From: Desmodus rotundus
Lineage: Eukaryota; Chordata; Mammalia; Chiroptera; Phyllostomidae
Reading direction: 5' to 3'
DNA length: 64,000 nt
Assembly (NCBI RefSeq): GCF_022682495.2
Contig: NC_071396.1
Coordinates: forward strand, 52,882,022 to 52,946,021
Part shown: positions 45,840 to 56,075 of the stretch, one piece after another
How the letters are laid out: the number at the start of each line of letters is the position of its first letter
Numbering within the stretch: the stretch's first letter is position 1
Program-made: the position numbers and the translations under genes
Notes under the pieces: generated by a model
What the model saw: only the letters and a program-made list of their open reading frames with translations
What the model was told of the DNA's origin: nothing
The model's database searches: none

Positions 45840-46540
45840 AATTCGGGGCGAGGGGATTCGGGAAGGGATAAAAACAAGCCGGAGGTCCGAAGCCGGGGCG
45901 GCGCTGCCCTAGTTGGGGGTTGGGAAGGGAAGCGTCGGGCGGGCGCCCCTCCAGCCCTAGCTGGCCCCCTCGGCAGGAGATGGCCCTGGGCTGCGACATC
46001 CATCAGAGGGGAGCGCCGCCGCCTCCTCCTCCCGTCCCCGGTGGGGGACGCCGCGGGGGAGGGGACGCGAAGCGACCCAGGTCGCGGCCGGAGGGCGGCT
46101 CGGACAGCCGCCTCCGCATTCCGGTCGCGCGCACCCCCGGAGGTGGCGCCTGGGGGAGGCTGTGGCTTTTTTATTTTTTACTTGGAGCCGCAGGGGAGTG
46201 GTGCAGGCGAAGGGGGCCGGTGTGTGTCTCTTTAAGAGTCGGAGCGCTGCCCCCGCCTCGCAGGCGCCCGGAGCCTCACAAAAGAACAGGATGTTGTTGA
46301 TTTGTCACCAAACCACAGAGAGGAAATGATTGTAAATTTCCTTTAAACATCCCCACCGCGCTCCGGCCGCCTCGGCTTCCGCCTCCGCCGCCCCCGCCCG
46401 GCCCGGCGCAGCGGGGCCTCTGCGCTCCCGTGGGGCGCCCGCTCCTGGCCTCCGGCCTCCCCGGCCGGGCCACAGGCCCCCGGGCGCCTGCGGGGGGAGT
46501 CCCCCGCCCCCGCCGCGCCCCAAATCGCGTTCCAGTTGTT
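45840..46540. promoter_or_regulatory. Orphan CpG island about 24 kb upstream of SPRY4
   Basis: This is a second dense CpG block of about 700 bp, isolated in CpG-poor DNA, with GC boxes and long G/C runs. No known first exon or protein frame is recognisable. Open frames in it (up to 148 codons) are low-complexity Arg/Gly/Pro/Ala translations. In its middle (46276-46356) the GC content drops sharply in a stretch containing AGAACAGGATGT, the RUNX-like AACCACAG and an inverted GGAAAT...ATTTCC. It may be the promoter of a non-coding RNA (an antisense/upstream RNA, SPRY4-AS1, is annotated near the human gene) or a distal regulatory island. The sequence alone cannot decide. Confidence 0.7.
46276..46356. 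promoter_or_regulatory. AT-richer core element within orphan CpG island
   Basis: An 80-bp low-CpG insert within the island carries clustered transcription-factor-like words: AGAACAGGATGT (ETS-like AGGATGT), TGTTGATTTG (forkhead-like), AACCACAG (RUNX core) and the 20-base inverted pair GGAAATGATTGTAAATTTCC at 46322-46341. Its sharply different composition from its surroundings suggests a constrained element. Binding is inferred from motifs only. Confidence 0.35.
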
Positions 46541-47235
46541 GTCTTCTGATTATTTTTTCAACAGCTGCAGCGGAGAAAGGACCTCAGCTCCTGTGGACCT
46601 GTGCAGCCCGTCCCTGCTCGGCCTTTTCCCTCTTGAACCGCTGGGACCCGCGCACTGGCGTCTGGCTATACCCGGGGAGCGCCTGAGTGTGCACCCCTGA
46701 GCCTCGTAACCTCCTTGCAGAGGCCGTAATCTTTAGCTCCAGTGAAGGTGGGGAAACTGAGGCCCAGGGAGATTACACATCTCTTGGACCCGCCCCCCCG
46801 GAGGCTTTTGGAACACCTTAGTTAGATTTGGTTCACCCCAGAACTTAATGTTGGTAACCATGGAGCCATACTGCCTGGGAAACCTCCTCAAGAGTCCCCA
46901 GTCATCAAAAGTGGCAATTTGCATTGGGAAGACCAAAGCCACAATTACTTAATGAGGAGCGTTCCCTACCATTTCCAGCTGGGCACAGTCTTTCAGAAGC
47001 TTCTTGGATCTCAGCTTCACCTGTGCCTTTCTGCACCCTCCCCCCTCCCCCTCCCGCCATTGCTTTGTAAGATTTCTGGAAGCCTCTCCTGCAGTTAATA
47101 TTCCTTCTTAATCTGCGGCCCACGGCAGTGTGGTCCACTCTGAACTGTGGTCTAGGGAAGGGCTACTTTTGGTGTACAGGGTGTTGTTTTGGAGCAATTA
47201 ATGCTTATAATTCCAAGCGGCTGCACTGGGCTTCT
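46541..47235. other. Shoulder of orphan CpG island
   Basis: GC content falls off. A MIR-like piece (GTGGGGAAACTGAGGCCCAGGGAG) lies at about 46.74-46.77 kb. No exon is recognised. Confidence 0.4.
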
Positions 47236-47239
47236 TGGC

Positions 47240-47405
47240 TTGAATATTCAAAGCAGCTAATATGCCAGACACTGTGTAGCCGCCTTCTTTCATTTAATCC
47301 TTACAATAGTCCCACACACGATAGGCATCGCTATTCCCTATATGCAAATAGGCAAACGGGTTGGGGAGCCTGATCAGCTCACACACTGCAGTGGAAGAAT
47401 AGGCC
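47240..47405 (-). repeat. MIR SINE
   Basis: Antisense MIR: AGCAGCTAATATGCCAGACACTG, CTTTCATTTAATCCTTACAATAG. Confidence 0.6.
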
Positions 47406-47839
47406 TCAGTGAGTCACCACGTTCTGATTACTGGTCATGTCCCTCTTTATTTCTTTAAACCTGATTAGTAGGTAGTGAAGGGAGGGCAGGATATTGGGGG
47501 TGGAGGGTGTCAGTCCCCTCTACCTTTAGGGAGCTCTGGGCCAGATCCCACTTTCTGGGTAAAAGCCTGATTGGCTGACACTTGTGGGCTGGAATCTTCT
47601 CTTTTGGAGCCTTTTGAGGTCCTGAGTGGCTTGGAGAAAGAGGGGGACCTGATGGGAAGTCCGACTTCTTTCCACTCTGCTTGAATGGGAAAATGGGATC
47701 CTTTAAAAAAATTATCTGGTGCTGGATTCCTAAGGGTAAATAGCTCCTTTCTTTTGCAAGAACTTAATTCTAAGCTGGTGACATGGATGGGGGTGGGGTG
47801 GGGAAGGATGTGTTTGCCTCGGAACCTCATCAGTGTCAC

Positions 47840-48015
47840 GCAGAACAGTTAATGTTATCACGAGCCTGCTGTGTGCCATGCACTGTGCCAGGGGCTGTAT
47901 ATGGACTTTCTCATTTGATCCTTAGAAGGATCCTAAGAGATGAAAAGTTGGTTCCCACAGAGGCTGTCCACCTAGCAGTGGTGGAGCTGGGCTTTGCATC
48001 TCTCCTCCCAGCATC
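47840..48015 (-). repeat. MIR SINE
   Basis: Antisense MIR: GCTGTGTGCCATGCACTGTGCCAGG, TCTCATTTGATCCTTAGAAGGATCC. Confidence 0.65.
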
Positions 48016-48522
48016 CCCTGTGTCTGTACAAGAGGAAGTCATCCAGAAGTCCCAGAAACTGCAGTACTTGCCTTCAGCCAGTGCAGAAGGCTGAGAGGGT
48101 CCTCAATACTGGTGGATCTTGGCTCCTTTGTGCTGCAGCTGTCTGCATTTCCTCATCTGTGAGCACATTTGTTGATGGATTTCCAGAGTGGCTGCAGTAT
48201 CTCCACCTGTCCTTTCCACTTTTATAGATTGCCAGTCACTGGGGCATCCAGGTCCCAAGCACTTGGGAGGGAAAGCCATCTGCTTGATTGTTTCCATTCC
48301 CCAGATGCACAGGGTACCAACATGCTGAGCTGTTGGTCTGACCAGGCTGAGCTAGACAGCAGGAGTTGGGGCTCCCAGCCTCCACTGCCACATAGTTCTG
48401 GAGAAGCAGGAACCAGAGGGCGGGTCTTCTGATGTCTCTCTGCCTCAGTTTCCTAGCCTGTGAAGAACTTGGGCCTATGTGGTATCTGATGGGCCTTTCA
48501 GTCATCATTAGAATAGCTTCTG

Positions 48523-48732
48523 GGCCGTGAACAGTGTGGCTCAGTGGATTGAGTGCCGGACTGCGAAGCATAGGGTCGTGGGTTTGATTCCCAGTCAGGG
48601 CACATGCCTGGCTTTCGGGCCAGGTCCCCAGTATGGGGCGTGCAGAAGGCAACCATACATTGATGTTTCTCTCCCCCTCTTTCTCCTTCCCTTCTCTCTC
48701 TACAAATAAATAAATAAAGTCTTTTAAAAAGA
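48523..48732 (+). mobile_element. Ves SINE with perfect TSD
   Basis: Main-type Ves ending AAATAAATAAATAAAGTC, flanked by perfect 13-bp copies of AGAATAGCTTCTG at 48510-48522 and 48733-48745. Its head is mutated (GGGCCGTGAACAGTGTGGC). The long minus-strand frame over it (48236-48826) is largely SINE translation. Confidence 0.95.
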
Positions 48733-48754
48733 AGAATAGCTTCTGTTTATCCAT

Positions 48755-49090
48755 CCAGTTAACATTTATTAAACAGCCACTAAATGCTAGGCCCTTTTGT
48801 ACAGGTGCTGGATGTACAGCAGTCAACCAAACAAACTTCTTGGAGTTTACTTTTTAAATGACGGAGCCAAAAAAATTTAAACAAATATGTATATGTAGAA
48901 TGTCAAGTAGTGCTTCCAGCTTTGGACAAAAACAAAGAATGTAAGGGGGAGGCAGTGTGTGTGTGCAGGGGGTAGCTAGCCTTTTTTTTAGGGAGATAAG
49001 GGAAGGCTTGCTGATAAGGTGTCATTTGAGAAGGAAGGGAAAGAGTGAGCCACGTGGCCTTCTGGAAGTTTTCTTTAGGTAGTCGGAATG
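48755..49090 (-). repeat. L2 LINE 3' fragment
   Basis: Antisense L2: AACATTTATTAAACAGCCACTAAATGC, GGATGTACAGCAGTCAACC, GCTTGCTGATAAGGTGTCATTTGAG. Confidence 0.7.
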
Positions 49091-49109
49091 ACAAAGATCA
49101 ATGCTAGGA

Positions 49110-49290
49110 GAGGGGAATGTGGTACGTGGCACGTACAGTGTGTCAGACACTGTGCTAAGTGTTATGTGTTTAATTCTGTTATTGCTGTATTTTATTTTAG
49201 AAGCCAAGGCTTAGAGAAAAGGGATTTGTCCAAGGTCACACAGCTAGCAGGAGGTGAAATTCAAGTGCTAGCCTTAACGATCATGCTGCT
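49110..49290 (-). repeat. MIR SINE
   Basis: Antisense MIR: AGTGTGTCAGACACTGTGCTAAG, TTGTCCAAGGTCACACAGCTAGCAGG. Confidence 0.75.
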
Positions 49291-50285
49291 TCCCATTGCC
49301 AAACTTTCCTTTTTTGTGTTTAATTCATAATTTGGTTCTTTCTATTTCTTGGGGATTGTCAACAGTGGCCAAGGTAATTCCTAGTCCATGAATTGCCTAA
49401 TTTGGGGGAGAGAGCTCTGGGCCAGAAGTTCCTTTTGGTGAGCTGAAAAAGGTAATATGTTTGATGCTGGAAAACCCCATGTTGTGTTTATGGCAGAAGG
49501 GGGGAAAACACCTTCAGATTGATGTAAACAAGTGAGATGGAAGAATGGGGTAGCCTGAATCCCTCTGCCTCCCTCCTTCCTTTTAATTTCCCTGCGATGG
49601 GCCCAACACAGCATGTTGTATTATACAGCGATAATTAAAACACTTGGATTAGTGAACTGAGATTTATAGGGCAAACAGGAGCCAGAGGAGAAAACGACAG
49701 TCATCTCTTTTATTTGCAGGCAGATATCCAAATTGCCATTTGCTTGCTTTTTCTTCCTGACACTGTCACCTACTCTGCTTAATTAGATCCTTTGCCCCCT
49801 CCCCCCCATACATTTCCAATGCCCCTAAGCCTGTTGCTCAGCAGAGTTTGTGAAGCCACATACTGAACCCTTCCCATGGCCCAAGGAAGATGAGTCAGAG
49901 AAGCATGGCCAACAAAATGCAGAATCCTTTGCATAAGGCTGGGGAGCCCGCCTGTCCATCAGCATCCTGGTGCAGGACAGGAAGGACTGAATCCCGGGCC
50001 TTAGGGAGGAAGCCGTCAGCTTCCCAGCTCTCCTCAGTGTTCTTCTAACCACCCTCTTTTCTGTGGGGAACAGAGAGTGAATTCCCCAAACAGCAGACTC
50101 CCCAGTGCACATTCCAAAACCTCACAGAAAGAGTTAAATCATGTTCCCAAATATTGATGGAATATTTCACTGTGTTCTAAGTGTCATTCTAGACTCTGAG
50201 GGGGGTGATGGGTTCTGAGGGTACTGAAATGAACAAAACGCTGCCAAAATTTACAATCTAGTAGACAGGGCGGCGGAAATCGCTG
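49291..50285. other. Non-coding flank
   Basis: No gene or clear repeat. The 95-codon minus-strand frame at 49.8-50.1 kb is not recognised. The end (50.13-50.28 kb) is weakly L2-like. Confidence 0.4.
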
Positions 50286-50460
50286 ATGAGAATTTTTGGC
50301 CAAATTCATTGTTCGACAAATACGCATTGAGTACCTACTTTGTTTCAGGCATTGTAGGCACTGAGGGGGACACAAGAGTGACAAGACACCCCTCAAGTCC
50401 CTGCGCACATGGATTTAGAGTCCACCCCGATGGGGGAGGGGCAGGGCAATAAATTCATTG
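50286..50460 (-). repeat. L2 LINE 3' fragment
   Basis: Antisense L2: TTGTTCGACAAATACGCATTGAGTACC, CACTGAGGGGGACACAAGAGTG. Confidence 0.6.
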
Positions 50461-50589
50461 CTTAAGAGCGTAAGAACTATGGACAAAAATTAAGTGGGGA
50501 AGGTGCTGAGAGAGTGCTGGGGCTTGTCATTGTAAAATGGGGTCAACGAGAAAACAAAAAGAACAGCAGAAGAAATGCAATGGAGTCGG

Positions 50590-50820
50590 TGAAGGCACGG
50601 CAGCATAGTGGGGACCGAGAGGTCGGATTTGGAATCTGGGCTTTGACCTCTGCGAGCTGCGTGGCATTCACGTTTGTGTTATCGACTGGTCTGACTTTTC
50701 TTTTACTCATCTGTAAAGTGGGGCCAGTCCTAGACACTTACAAAGGGATTCGATGAGGAAAATATATATAAAATACATATTTAATGAGGGCTCTGTAACC
50801 GTTAGCTGTTATTAGTATTA
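50590..50820 (+). repeat. MIR SINE
   Basis: Sense MIR: GGCAGCATAGTGGGGACCG, TTTTACTCATCTGTAAAGTGGGG, AGGGCTCTGTAACCGTTAGC. Confidence 0.75.
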
Positions 50821-51504
50821 CATTGTTCTAATAGGGTGATGGGGAGCTGGAGGAGTGACCAGTTACTGATGGAAAAAAAGGGTTCTTATCCACACCATCT
50901 TCCTTTTCCCAGTGATCAGTTTGCCATACACCCAGGAGGAGGCAGGAGGGCCGGTGAATTCTTGAAGCCAGAATTAAGCTTGGAGAGGATTTAGATAATG
51001 GGTTGGTATGTGGGACGTGGGTGGGAGTTAGAGGATTGTCCGTATTTTGCATTCTCTTTTCAAAATTATTTTCGACCTGCTTTGTGTTCACCCTTTTGTT
51101 GTATTCCACAACAAGCCTGGCAGGGAGGCTGGGGGCTGCCCACTTGACAAATCAGGAAACCAGGCACAGGATGTGAGTGCCCGGCCAAGGTCACCTCCAG
51201 TCTCCAGAGGAGATCTCCTGCCGGTCTGGAGATGAGTCATACTGTGGAGTGTTGCTCCCGGGGTGAAATCACAAAGGAAGGAAGGCTTGGATTTACTGCA
51301 GGCGGCCCGGGAAGTTTCCTGTTCTTGAGAATTCTAAGAAACAGTAACTCTCCCACCTGAGAGGCCTTGTTCTTCCAAGGTCAGTCTCCTGAGTAGCCCC
51401 CAGCCCCCCACCCCACGGAAGATTCAGGATCTGATTTGGGCTGAGGGAGAGCGTATTAGAAAGCCTTTGGCATAAACAGAGGAGACAGAAAGGAGAAGAA
51501 AAAA

Positions 51505-51730
51505 GAGAAGTGTATAGTGGTTGAGAACTGGGCCTCTGGGGTCACACAGATCTCAGTTTGGTGTGGCTCTGTCACTTAACCAGCTTGGGCATCATGACAG
51601 CCCTCTCTGAGCCTCAGTTTCCTCATTTGTAATGTGGAGGAGGAAGCAACTTTCCTCTTCTCAAGATTCTTTCGACAGGTCTAATAATGGGGACCCGACA
51701 TGCATGAGAGGTTCAAAGACAGAGAGGGAA
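51505..51730 (+). repeat. MIR SINE
   Basis: Sense MIR: TATAGTGGTTGAGAACTGGGCC, CTCTGTCACTTAACCAGC, GAGCCTCAGTTTCCTCATTTG. Confidence 0.85.
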
Positions 51731-53055
51731 AAGGAGGTACATATGACATTCTGAGCTAAGGATCACTTTGGGCTTCAGAGCGGAGGAGGGTCATTGCAGG
51801 ACAGTAAGAAGAACAGGCGTCCAGTAATTAGAAGTTTGCCCGGCTCTACAGATAGGGGGGGAAAAGGTTGTCTTGATAATCTCTTCCTTTGGCCAAGGTC
51901 CCTTATTCAAATTCTTCTAGGTAGTTAAGTGTTGAGGAGAGCACAAGTTTCTCTTGAGCCTGGCAGTAGGAGGCCCTTAGTCATGTGAGCTGCTATTATT
52001 GAAGAAGAAAGGGGGCCACTCTGGGTAAAAGAGTCAGGGTGAGAGGGTCCCCAGGTTACTGTAACCCTCCTCACACTGGCCCATTGAGATGAGGTCTTGA
52101 TGAAGCTCTCCTCATTCAAGGTTTTTAGAGTCAGTCACACAGTGCGCTGTCTGCACTCCAGGAGTTCAGGCTGGGACCAGCAGAGCAGGAGCAGACCAGC
52201 GCCTGACGTCTTCCCATCCTCCTCACTCTCCCTGGCATCATGGTTCAGTGGGCGCAGAGCCTGGGAGGGTCCCCCCTTGGTTCCCTCTCCCCTCCTCACC
52301 TTAACCTTTGCTTCTCTGGCTCAGACCCATTATTCATCCTGTCTCTGTTGACTCCACAGAATGAGAGTAACTGAGCCTGTCTCCACTGATAACTGTCCCA
52401 CCCCGTCACCTGCCTTTGATTGAACACACCGTACCTGCTGCAAACGGCCCTGCCGGAGCCTGATTCCTCACCCCAGGCAGTGGGAACCCACAGGCTAGAT
52501 GTACTTCTCAGGGAGGCTGACACCCTAAAGGTCCAGCCTCCAGGACCAAGGTACAAAAGCTCTGAGAGCAGCTCAAAACATTTATCCAGGCGTTATGGAT
52601 GTTCTCCAATTATGAATCGCCCTTTGTCCTCCAGCCCTACTTCATCGCCACTCCCTGTCCCTGTTGGCTGTAGGTTTCATTAAGGAAACAGATAACAGAT
52701 GGCGCTGAAGAGTTGCATGGGCTTGGGAAAGGGGGTGCGTGGAAGCTACAGAGACTCCACATTTTTCTGAGTTTTATACGAACTGTCTAAAGAGCAGACG
52801 TCATAAGAACAGCACCTCCCAGCATGAGCAAGAAGGGCAGGGTTGTCCTGTAGAGCAACCTTATTTAGTTGAATTATTCTAGTCCAAAGAATGGTTAAGT
52901 TTGCATATTTTTTTTTGTTAAGCTATTATAACAATCTTAAATAGGTAAAAAAAAAAATCTAAAGAAAACACTCTTTTCTTATCTCTAAAAGGCCCTGCCC
53001 CTTGCCTAGACTTCATTTTCATTTTCATCCTTGTACATAGACACACGGGCACATA
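51731..53055. other. Non-coding flank
   Basis: No gene. Open frames at 52.1-52.7 kb (up to 87 codons) overlap on both strands without similarity to a known protein. Confidence 0.4.
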
Positions 53056-53059
53056 TGGA

Positions 53060-53240
53060 GAACTCTTCCCAGGGCCTGGATTGTGCTAAAGCTTCTATAT
53101 ATTTTTCACCCAATTTTTGCACTAATTCTAGAAGGAAGGAATTATTATCACCAGGACTCTGATGAGGAGACTGAGGTTCTCAGGGGTCACATGGCCATAG
53201 TTGACAGAACTGGGATTCAAACTCGGGTTTGACTCCATCC
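53060..53240 (-). repeat. MIR SINE
   Basis: Antisense MIR-like: TTATTATCACCAGGACTCTGATGAGGAGACTGAGG, ACTGGGATTCAAACTCGGG. Confidence 0.65.
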
Positions 53241-54038
53241 AAAGTCTGCAAACTTAGTGATAGATATGATTTTTGTGACCGTTTTCCACTATATTATAGA
53301 CATTCCCCCATGTTTTTCAATAGTCCTCCTAATTAGTTTTTTTTAAATTTTATTTTTAAAAAATAAATTTTATTAATTATGCTGTTACAGTTGTCTCATT
53401 TTTCTCCCCTTTGTCCCCTTCCACCTGGTACCCCTCTTCCCTCCAGCTATGCCCCACTTAGTTCATGTCCCTGGGTTGTATATATAAGTTTGTTGGCTTC
53501 TCCATTTCCTATACTGTTCTTAACATCCTCCTGTCTGTTTTGTACCTACCAACTATGCTTCTTAATCCCTGCACCTTTTCCCCCATTCTTCCTCTTCCCC
53601 CTCCCAACTGATAACCTCCATGTGATCTCCGAATCTATGATTCTGTCCTATTCTGGTTGATTGCTTAGTTTGTATTTTTAGATTCAGTTGTTGATTATTG
53701 TGAATTTGTTGTCATTTTAATGTTCATAGTTTTGATCTTCTTTTTCTTAAATAAGTCCCTTTAACATTTCAGGTAGTAATGGCGGGGTGATGATGAACTC
53801 CTTTAGCTTTACTTTGTCTGGGAAGCACTTTATCTGCCCTTCCATTCTAAATGATAGCTTTCCCAGATAGAGTAATTTTGGTTGTAGGTCCTTGCTTTTC
53901 ACCACTTTGAATACTTCTTACCAGTCTCTTCTAGGCTGCAAAGTTTCTTTTGAGAAATCAGCTGACAGTCTTACGGGAACTCCTTTGTAGGTAACTGTCT
54001 GCCTTTCTCTTGCTGCTTTTAAGATTCTCTCTTCATCT

Positions 54039-54246
54039 GCCCCGGCTGGTGTGGCTCAGTGGATTGAGCGCTGGCCTGCGAACCAAAGGGTCACTGCTTC
54101 CATTCCCAGTCAGGGCACATGCATGGGTTGCAGGCCAGGTCCCCAGTAGGGGGTGCACACAAGGCAACCACTCATTGATGTTTCTCTCCCTCTCTACCTC
54201 CCTCCCATCCCTCTCTAAAAATTAAATAAATAACATCTTAAAAAAA
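54039..54246 (+). mobile_element. Ves SINE inside HAL1 ORF1
   Basis: Main-type Ves with perfect 18-bp TSD AAGATTCTCTCTTCATCT (54021-54038 and 54247-54264). The middle has CCAGTAGGGGGTGC (54143-54156), one base off the CTCF core. Confidence 0.97.
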
Positions 54247-54503
54247 AAGATTCTCTCTTCATCTTTAACCTTTGACATTTTAATTATGATGTGTATTGGT
54301 GTGGTCCTCTTTGGGTTCAACTTGTTTGGGACTCTGTGCTTCCTGGGCTTCTTTGTCTATTTCCTTTACCAAATTAGGGAAGGTTTCTTTCATTATTTTT
54401 TTCAAATAAGTTTTTGATGTCTTGCTCTTCCCGTTCTTCTAGTATCTCTATGATTTGGATGTTGGTACGGTTGGAGATGTCCCAGAAGGTCTTTATACTA
54501 CCC

Positions 54504-54794
54504 TCATTTTTTTTGAATTCTTGTTTTCTCTTGCTGTTCTGGTTGAATGCTTCTTTCTTCCTTATGTTCCAAATCTTTGATTTGAATTTCAGCTTCCTCC
54601 CCTCTGCTGATGGCTCCCTGTAGATTTTTCTTTATTTCACTTAGTGTTACCTTCATTTCTTCCTTTATGGTGCTGCCGTACTCAGTGCATTCTTTGAGCA
54701 TCCTGATTACCAGTGTTTTGAATTCCGTTTCTGATAGGTTGGCTATCTCCATTTCATTTACTTCTTTTTCTGGAGTTTTGTTCTGCTCTTTCAT
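54504..54794 (-). pseudogene. L1/HAL1 ORF1p N-terminal open segment
   Basis: This 96-codon open segment encodes the start of L1 ORF1 protein, an RNA-binding chaperone made of a coiled coil, an RRM and a C-terminal domain. Only the N-terminus and part of the coiled coil stay in frame. The rest continues in other frames and is interrupted by a SINE, so it cannot make a working protein. Confidence 0.85.
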
Positions 54795-55140
54795 TTGGGC
54801 CCTATATCTTTGTCTCCTCCTTTTGGCAGCCTCCCTGTGTTTGTTTCTGTGTATTACATAGAGCTGCTTTGACTCCTGCCTTAGTAGTATGGTCTGTTGT
54901 AGAAAAGGTACCTGTAAATTGTGTGGGGTGGAGCCTTAGGGAATCACCAGCGGGGAAGCAACCCACCGCACTGCTTTGTGGCTGTGTGTGGAAGGAGGGC
55001 TTGGAGAAGGGACTGTGGTGCTGCCTGGCTTATGGAGGTTTGTCCAGCACTTGCCCCATTTCTAGTCACCTCACCCACTCCCTGTATGTGACTGGCACCT
55101 TTCCAGATGTTGCCCTGGTGCTGAATCCCAGAATAGGTAA

Positions 55141-55179
55141 GTTCTGCATACAGTTTTGCATACAATTTTGCATACAGTT
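55141..55179. repeat. 12-bp short tandem repeat, about 3 copies
   Basis: GCATACAGTTTT-type units repeated about three times within the 5' UTR of the HAL1-like element. Minor local expansion. Confidence 0.8.
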
Positions 55180-55924
55180 CTAACTCCTTTAAGTAGAGTC
55201 TCCCAAAAATCTGACAGGTTCTTCCGCCGCCTCAACCTCCACTGGTTTTTACAGCCAGAATTTATGGGGATTTATCTTCCCAGCGCTGGAACCCTGGGCT
55301 GTATAGTCTGGCCTGAGGCCGGGATCTCTCACTCCCAAGGTATCCCTCCCAATTGTTATCCACCATACGTGAATGGGACTGTCCTGGCGCCAATAGCTCA
55401 CCTCGCCATACTGTGTCTCTGCCCTTCCTACCTGCCTGGATGACTGGCGTCTTTAAATCCTTGATTGCCAGACTTCCATACAGCTTGATTTTCTGATGTT
55501 ATGGGTGTTATTTCTTTTGGGATCTAGTTGTAATTTTTTCTGTGGTTGTGTGAGCAGGAGAAGCTTGTCTTCCTACACCTCCATCTTGAACAGAAGTCCC
55601 TGATTACTTTTTAAGAAGGGAACAAAAGACTCCTTGGACCATCATTGTACAACCATTTTCTCCTTTGGGGCATCTGTGGACAAGTCACTGGCCAAGGGCT
55701 GCCTAGCAGTGGCGGCAGTAAAGGGGCACAGTGTGGGAGGGTGGGAGGTCTGGGCGGCTGGAAGCAGAGGCACGCTGCAGCTGAGAGGAGCACACAGAGC
55801 TACTCCCTGCCTTCCTCACTTTTATATTAGGTGTGGGGTTTGTAGTCTTGTACTGCTTGGCCAGTATTTCAGCTGTGTGACTTGTTGTGGGTGAGGGTGG
55901 CAGGAAAGGATCAATCCTTTCGAG

Positions 55925-56075
55925 GTACAGAGAAGAGGAGTTTTTATCCCCACTTTACAGATCGGGAAGCTGAATCTTGGGAAGGTCAAGAGACTTGCCA
56001 GAGCCCGGCTCGAAAGGGGCCAGATGAAGAACTGAGTATCGGCATTCTAACCCCGGGTGCCTTCCTCTTCCATCC
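55925..56075 (-). repeat. MIR SINE remnant
   Basis: Antisense MIR: TTATCCCCACTTTACAGATCGGGAAGCTGAATC, GACTTGCCAGAGCCCGGC. Confidence 0.6.

Larger units (their letters stand above)
53340..55600 (-). mobile_element. HAL1-like (ORF1-only) L1 retrotransposon, split by Ves
   Basis: On the minus strand the element begins near 55600 with an L1-like 5' UTR (CTTCTGTTCAAGATGGAGGTG). ORF1 starts at about 54794 with the L1 ORF1p N-terminus (EQNKTPEKEVNEMEIANLSE) and a coiled-coil-like stretch, and is then broken by frameshifts and stops. Downstream of the SINE insertion the translated remains match the ORF1p C-terminal region (words like LPNLVKEIDKEAQEAQSP, FPD and LPEMLKGLI, in shifted frames). A short 3' UTR and A-rich end at about 53340 follow, with no ORF2 between. 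After removing the SINE the element is about 2.05 kb, typical of half-L1s. The alternative is an L1 with ORF2 deleted. Confidence 0.8.

Noticed and set aside
45789..46300. Open frames of 126-148 codons in the second CpG island
   Set aside because: Arg/Gly/Pro-rich compositional frames overlapping each other. No known first-exon peptide recognised.
48236..48826. 196-codon minus-strand open frame
   Set aside because: Its middle is the reverse translation of a Ves SINE, and the rest has no similarity I recognise.
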